From Zhenhengia stercoravium (lineage in GTDB: Bacteria; Bacillota; Clostridia; Lachnospirales; Cellulosilyticaceae): DNA of 18,601 nucleotides. The position numbers and the translations under genes are program-made. Numbering within the stretch: the stretch's first letter is position 1; each line of letters begins with the position of its first letter. Below the pieces are notes generated by a model that ran no database searches, was not told where the DNA came from, and saw nothing but the letters and a program-made list of their open reading frames with translations. Location of the stretch: NCBI GenBank assembly GCA_018883975.1, contig JAHLFD010000166.1, forward strand, positions 1 through 18,601, read 5' to 3'. Shown piece after piece: positions 15,245 through 18,601 of the stretch.

Positions 15245-15735
15245 GAACGCCAAAAAGCCAAGCACCATGCAGTCCCCCTTAAAATAATTGCATAGGCTCG
15301 GCTTTTTAGGTGTGGCAAAGATTTAAGCAACTTAGTTTTCATAAGTAAATAGGCCTAAGGGTTGGAAGAGATGGCTTTTCTTAAAGCACGCCATAGGTAC
15401 CGAGGTGGGTATGATCCGCAACTGCCGTTTACAGGGATGCCAGTGCATATATAAAGGCTAGATGGGAGGTAGCACCGAGGGATATATGGAGCTGCCGTTA
15501 GATAGGCGTACGCATCCAGATCCTTTTGCCAGAGATCTTTATGAAGGATAAGTGCGATAAAAATTGAACCTTATAGACCTTGCTGCCACGACATAGGTCT
15601 ATAGGGGTGTAAGCTAGAAAGCTTTCTTACTGGAAGGGGGAACCAGCAAGTGAGCTATTAGCTTACGAAATGTAGGATGCTTCTACTACCTAGGATGTGT
15701 TTTGCATCTTACATATACTATATAGTCCGATGTAG
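15245..15735 (+). ncRNA. ole: Large structured noncoding RNA, probably OLE RNA
   Basis: About 490 bases contain no usable ORF, are visibly less AT-rich than the flanks, and contain many paired arms. AAAAAGCC (15252-15259) pairs with GGCTTTTT (15299-15306), enclosing ATGCA/TGCAT. ATGGC (15371-15375) pairs with GCCAT (15390-15394). ATAGACCT pairs with AGGTCTAT (about 15573-15580 / 15594-15601). GTAAGCTA pairs with TAGCTTAC (about 15609-15616 / 15658-15665), enclosing a CTGG/CCAG stem. TGTAGGATGC pairs with GCATCTTACA near the 3' end. Single-stranded purine-rich blocks such as GGGTTGGAAGAG, GGTACCGAGGTGGG and GAGGGATATATGGAGC look like the highly conserved text of OLE RNA (Rfam RF01071). OLE is membrane-associated in Firmicutes and linked to alcohol, cold and Mg2+ stress through proteins OapA, OapB and OapC. 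The class name is from memory. The ends are approximate, and the length is shorter than the ~600 nt usual for OLE. OapA is not nearby. Confidence 0.72.
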
Positions 15736-15741
15736 TGAAAA

Positions 15742-15762
15742 TTCTTCAACTTTTTTGAAGAA
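15742..15762. terminator. AT-rich hairpin at the 3' end of the noncoding RNA
   Basis: TTCTTCAA (15742-15749) pairs with TTGAAGAA (15755-15762). No T-run follows on the plus strand, so if it ends the RNA it is a weak terminator or a processing site. On the minus strand TTTT does follow. Confidence 0.35.
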
Positions 15763-15803
15763 AATTTAAATAAATCCTAAATATTAAAGTTATAGACTAG
15801 GAA

Positions 15804-15833
15804 TTGCTATTATGCCTAAGTTCTATTTATAAT
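15804..15833 (+). promoter_or_regulatory. Promoter for the GNAT gene
   Basis: TTGCTA (15804-15809) and TATAAT (15828-15833) are separated by 18 bp, a good sigma-A-type match. Transcription would start about 25 bp before the GNAT start codon. Confidence 0.6.
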
Positions 15834-15865
15834 AGAGCTAAAACAAGAAGTAGGAGTATTATGAT

Positions 15866-16426
15866 ATGAATCAAAGCATACAAGCAAAAAGAAAAGACGG
15901 TGAGCTTGTAAAACTCACTTTAAAAAGATTAACTTTTGAAGATATAGATCAGATTATGGCGTTACAAGATGAGATTGTAGAGGGGTTAGAAGATAAGCAG
16001 CTCTATATGCCATCAGACCGAGAAGAAGTACAAAGTCATTTTGACACAGAAGGTGTGCTTTTAGGATATGTTACAGAAGAGAATGAATTGGCAGCCTTAG
16101 CTATTTATTTAAAAAGAGGTTATAATCCATCCAATTACGGTTATGATGTAGGGATAGAAGGAGAAGAACTACTAAAAGTGGGGCAAGTAGATACTGTACT
16201 TGTTAAAGCCGATTATAGAGGGAATAACCTACAGTATAGGATGTGTAGCCTTCTAGAAGAGATTGCAAAAGAAAAACAGACACCTATTCTATGTGCCACA
16301 GCTTCACCTTATAATACTTTTAGTGTTAATAACTTTTTGAAGTTAGGCTATGAAGTGAAAAAAGATAAGCTAAAGTATGGCGGTCTAAGAAGGTATGTAC
16401 TGATGAAAACCTTAGATGAAATTTAA
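15866..16426 (+). CDS. GNAT-family N-acetyltransferase
   Basis: This 186-residue acetyltransferase has the GNAT order of elements: an N-terminal LTLKRLTFEDIDQIMALQDEI, the core strand VDTVLVKADYRGNNLQYRMC (about residues 107-126) carrying a variant acetyl-CoA pyrophosphate loop (R-G-N-N-L-Q instead of R-x-x-G-x-G/A), and a C-terminal NNFLKLGYEV. It probably acetylates a small amine or protein N-terminus; the substrate is unknown. AGGAG (15852-15856) sets the start at 15866, which is preceded by a decoy ATG at 15861 that stops after two codons. It has its own promoter and converges with the minus-strand DUF4041 gene through a shared hairpin. Confidence 0.85.
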   Translation: MNQSIQAKRKDGELVKLTLKRLTFEDIDQIMALQDEIVEGLEDKQLYMPSDREEVQSHFDTEGVLLGYVTEENELAALAIYLKRGYNPSNYGYDVGIEGEELLKVGQVDTVLVKADYRGNNLQYRMCSLLEEIAKEKQTPILCATASPYNTFSVNNFLKLGYEVKKDKLKYGGLRRYVLMKTLDEI

Positions 16427-16445
16427 ATATTGATACATAAGTAAA

Positions 16446-16486
16446 CAGAAGAGCTCTAACCCAGATTGAAGGTTAGAGCTCTTCTG
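16446..16486. terminator. Bidirectional hairpin terminator between convergent genes
   Basis: A perfect 16-bp stem (16446-16461 / 16471-16486) has a 9-base loop. On the minus strand it is followed by TTTACTT, on the plus strand by only TTGG. The minus-strand gene's stop codon (16473-16475) and last codons lie inside the stem. Confidence 0.7.
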
Positions 16487-17726
16487 TTGGTATAACATGG
16501 CCTACAATGAGCGAGTTAATCATAGCAGACTTTTGGGGCGAACAAGATTTTCTATATTCTTCAGCATCGGCTGATTGTATAAGTTCTACAGAGATATGAC
16601 ATTCTGTTTGAAGGAAATCTTCTATTTCACTAAGAGGCACTTTGAAGAAGTTTTTTGTAGCATTGACTTTATTGAGCTGATTTTTGCTAAATCTTTTATG
16701 TAGTTTCTTCTCAAGGGCTATGGCATCTTCTGAAAAAATCATAGCATGAATATCAAAGTTAAATGGAACAGATACACCACTAAGTTCTTTGATGCTTTCT
16801 TCTGGATCTAGCTTTCTTGTCATACCGATTTTATACACATCCTCACCAAATGAACCCATATTGGAAATGATGTATACGTAGCCAGCAGTTACATTTTGTT
16901 CTCTACTTAGGATATCTTGTTTAGTCTGTGTGAGCGCTTTTAGTTTAGCTTCTGTATCTGTTAATTTCTTAAGTAGTTTGGCTTGTTCACTTTCAGTAGC
17001 ACTTTCTAATTTGGTATGTACTTCATTGACAGTATTTTTAAAACGGAGTTCATCCTTCTCAAGTTTTTTTCTGGCACTTTCAAGTTCTTTTAATGTTTTA
17101 GCTTCTTCTTTTAGGCGGTCTTTAATAGCTGCTTGTTCTTCTTTTTCTTGTTGTTTTTTAAGTTCATACTCATGTTTAAGATAAAGTTCAGCAATTTTTA
17201 AGTTTAAGTACTCCTTACTTAGGGAGACTTCCTGCATATGTGTTAGAGTATTAATCTCATCAAAAACTTTATGAATACGTTTTTCAGAGGCTTCTAAATT
17301 GCTATGTTTGGCTTTTGTAATAATATTTTCACATTCACTGTTAAATGTACGTAATGCAAGTTTTATAGTATCCAGAATAAATTCTTTTTCCGGATTGTGA
17401 TGAGTAGCTGCTTTATCTTTAATTAATTGTTTTTGCTGATCCCTAACCTCAGCCAATTTATTTTTATAAAGCGTTGAATTTTCAAAGCCATATTTGGTTT
17501 CATAAAAACCATAGGATTGGATATTTATCGTATTCTCAAGTTCAGATACAGTGTACTTTAATTGATTTAATCTCGTATCGAGCTCCAAGCAAGTACGCGA
17601 GAGGGCATCTCTTTTATCATTTAGTAGTTTTAACTCATCTTTTAAGTGGAGGTATTGGATTTCTTCCGTTGGTGAGTTTTTGTCATCTTTATATTTTTTT
17701 GCAGTAAGAAAATCTAATATTCCCAT
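16473..17726 (-). CDS. DUF4041 / T5orf172 (GIY-YIG-like) coiled-coil protein
   Basis: This is a 417-residue cytoplasmic protein. The N-terminal half is helical, with a short coiled coil (about 28-66) and then a DUF4041-like block including YGFYETKYGFENS and KNKLAEVRDQQKQLIKDKAA (72-108). A long charged coiled coil spans about 185-275. The C-terminus is a T5orf172/MUG113-type GIY-YIG-like domain (about 282-365): YVYIISN and YKIGMT stand for the GIY and YIG strands, followed by the conserved E339 with KKLHKRF and N-ATKNFF. Members occur in phages, prophages and mobile regions, presumably binding or nicking DNA; the function is not established. AAAGGAG lies upstream of the ATG. It sits downstream of an AraC-type regulator with a 76-bp gap. 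Codons and composition look like the host's. Confidence 0.82.
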   Translation of the reverse strand: MGILDFLTAKKYKDDKNSPTEEIQYLHLKDELKLLNDKRDALSRTCLELDTRLNQLKYTVSELENTINIQSYGFYETKYGFENSTLYKNKLAEVRDQQKQLIKDKAATHHNPEKEFILDTIKLALRTFNSECENIITKAKHSNLEASEKRIHKVFDEINTLTHMQEVSLSKEYLNLKIAELYLKHEYELKKQQEKEEQAAIKDRLKEEAKTLKELESARKKLEKDELRFKNTVNEVHTKLESATESEQAKLLKKLTDTEAKLKALTQTKQDILSREQNVTAGYVYIISNMGSFGEDVYKIGMTRKLDPEESIKELSGVSVPFNFDIHAMIFSEDAIALEKKLHKRFSKNQLNKVNATKNFFKVPLSEIEDFLQTECHISVELIQSADAEEYRKSCSPQKSAMINSLIVGHVIPTEEL

Positions 17727-17755
17727 TCACACAACTCCTTTAGTAATATGCTTTC

Positions 17756-17784
17756 ATATTAACATAAAATGAAAGATTTGGAAA
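17756..17784 (-). promoter_or_regulatory. Candidate promoter for the DUF4041 gene
   Basis: Read on the minus strand, TTTCCA (17784-17779) and TAATAT (17761-17756) are 17 bp apart, about 30 bp before the start codon. Both boxes are imperfect. Confidence 0.4.
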
Positions 17785-17802
17785 TCAAGAATAGAAGGCT
17801 AT

Positions 17803-18600
17803 TTATTTTTCAACTGAAGGGGGATAGCCCATATACTTTTTATAAATTCTAGAGAAGTAGGGTAAGCTACTAAATCCTGCTAGTTCACAACTCTCACTCA
17901 CATTATAATTACCTGAACGAAGTAATTTCTGAGCATATTGGCAGCGCAGATAATTGATATAATCAGTAGCTGTTTTGTTAGTAATCTCCTTAAAGGTACG
18001 GCAGAAGTAATATTTGCTAAATCCGATATTTGAGCAAATATCGTCTATAGTCATGCTGTTTCGATAATGCTTTTGTATATACTGGATAGCATTTTTAACT
18101 AAGTTTATTTTTTTATTATTCTGGTCTAGGACAAGGAGGCTAGTATCTTGCAAGATATGATGCCGTATGAGTTCTACTAATAAGTTAGCGATAAGGCCTT
18201 TAACAGCTACTTTATAGGCGGTATCTTGATGTGTCATCTCATAAATAATCTGATTAAAAATTTCAATACATTTGGGACTGGTAATCTTATTTTCAAATAA
18301 GAGATTTAAGGTATCTAGCCCTAAGCTTTCGTAAAGAGAGGAATGAATGATGAGGCAGTAGTAATGGGCGTGTTCACTCATGGCCTCAAATTTATGTAGA
18401 TCGTTGGCATTAATGAGAATGAGGTCGCCAGGTGTAGCAAGTACTTTGTTAGGCCCGCATACTACATGGCATTTCCCTTCTATGAGATAGATCATTTCAA
18501 GGCTTTCATGCCAGTGCATCATGTCATTAAATTGGATGCTTTTACTAAGAAAGTTAGGATGAAAGATAATAGAAAAATCAGGGTCAAGATGATTATGATT
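17803..18600 (-). CDS. AraC-family transcriptional regulator with N-terminal cupin (5' truncated by window)
   Basis: The frame is open to the right edge, so the true start lies outside; the ATG pair at 18517-18522 falls inside the sensor domain and is not a convincing start. The N-terminal part is an AraC-binding cupin (MMHWHESLEMIYLIEGKCHVVCGP, then PGDLILINANDLHKF), which senses a small molecule, often a sugar. The C-terminal ~100 residues hold two helix-turn-helix motifs: MTIDDICSNIGFSKYYFCRTFKE, and NVSESCELAGFSSLPYFSRIYKKYMGYPPS with the conserved GF-x-x-x-x-YF-x-x-x-YKK-x-x-G pattern. Such regulators usually activate carbohydrate-use genes; the target is probably upstream (beyond the window) or divergent. 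It precedes the DUF4041 gene on the same strand. Confidence 0.92.
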   Translation of the reverse strand, partial: NHNHLDPDFSIIFHPNFLSKSIQFNDMMHWHESLEMIYLIEGKCHVVCGPNKVLATPGDLILINANDLHKFEAMSEHAHYYCLIIHSSLYESLGLDTLNLLFENKITSPKCIEIFNQIIYEMTHQDTAYKVAVKGLIANLLVELIRHHILQDTSLLVLDQNNKKINLVKNAIQYIQKHYRNSMTIDDICSNIGFSKYYFCRTFKEITNKTATDYINYLRCQYAQKLLRSGNYNVSESCELAGFSSLPYFSRIYKKYMGYPPSVEK

Positions 18601-18601
18601 T

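Noticed and set aside
15245..15735. Group I or group II intron, RNase P RNA, tmRNA or SRP RNA
   Set aside because: None of their core motifs was found: no domain V-like hairpin of a group II intron, no convincing P7/P3 core of a group I intron (only a vague ATATAGTCC match), no SRP GGAAGC/GNAR loop, no RNase P GAGGAAAGTCC, and no tmRNA tag or terminal tRNA-like part.
16930..17184. 84-residue plus-strand frame rich in Ser, Leu and Phe inside the DUF4041 gene
   Set aside because: It is the antisense shadow of the lysine/glutamate-rich coiled coil on the minus strand, and has no family similarity or ribosome-binding site.

Overview
The window is AT-rich, with strong Shine-Dalgarno sequences, GTG/ATG starts, short intergenic gaps and many hairpin-plus-U-tract terminators. 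Together with a Bce-type peptide-resistance module, a lipoprotein-anchored binding protein and a GH33 sialidase, this points to a low-GC Gram-positive of the Clostridia. A Lachnospirales/Cellulosilyticum-like organism is my inference; no marker gene here proves it. No tRNA, rRNA, CRISPR array, insertion sequence or phage structural gene was seen.

Layout. (1) 2-1026: the 3' end of an SMC/SbcC-like ATPase, then two decayed acetyltransferase fragments joined in frame (a CatB/Vat-type hexapeptide enzyme and a GNAT), the second also frameshifted. (2) 1101-5828: a complete Bce-type antimicrobial-peptide sensing and detoxification module (OmpR-family regulator, small intramembrane-sensing kinase, ABC ATPase, large FtsX-type permease). 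It has an extended -10 promoter, a hairpin in the leader, a Bce-type operator before the transporter genes and a strong terminator. (3) 5835-8441: an alpha/beta-hydrolase and an apparently cytoplasmic GH33 sialidase with five Asp boxes, each transcribed separately. (4) 8482-13455: a three-gene nitrate/sulfonate/taurine-type ABC importer (permease, ATPase, lipoprotein), followed by a multi-TM histidine kinase and a NarL-type response regulator that may control it. (5) 13546-15163: an esterase-D-type hydrolase and an endonuclease/exonuclease/phosphatase-fold hydrolase.

(6) 15245-15735 is the most striking part: about 490 bases with no good ORF, visibly less AT-rich than its surroundings and full of nested complementary arms. 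I believe it is a large structured noncoding RNA of the OLE (ornate, large, extremophilic) class. The class assignment comes from memory of the family's conserved blocks. The non-coding, highly structured nature is visible directly. Neither the usual membrane-protein partner OapA nor isoprenoid genes are next to it.

(7) 15804-18601: a GNAT acetyltransferase with its own promoter, then, convergent on the minus strand, a DUF4041/T5orf172 (GIY-YIG-like) coiled-coil protein and an AraC-family regulator cut by the window edge. The convergent genes share a perfect 16-bp hairpin that also encodes the C-terminus of the DUF4041 protein.
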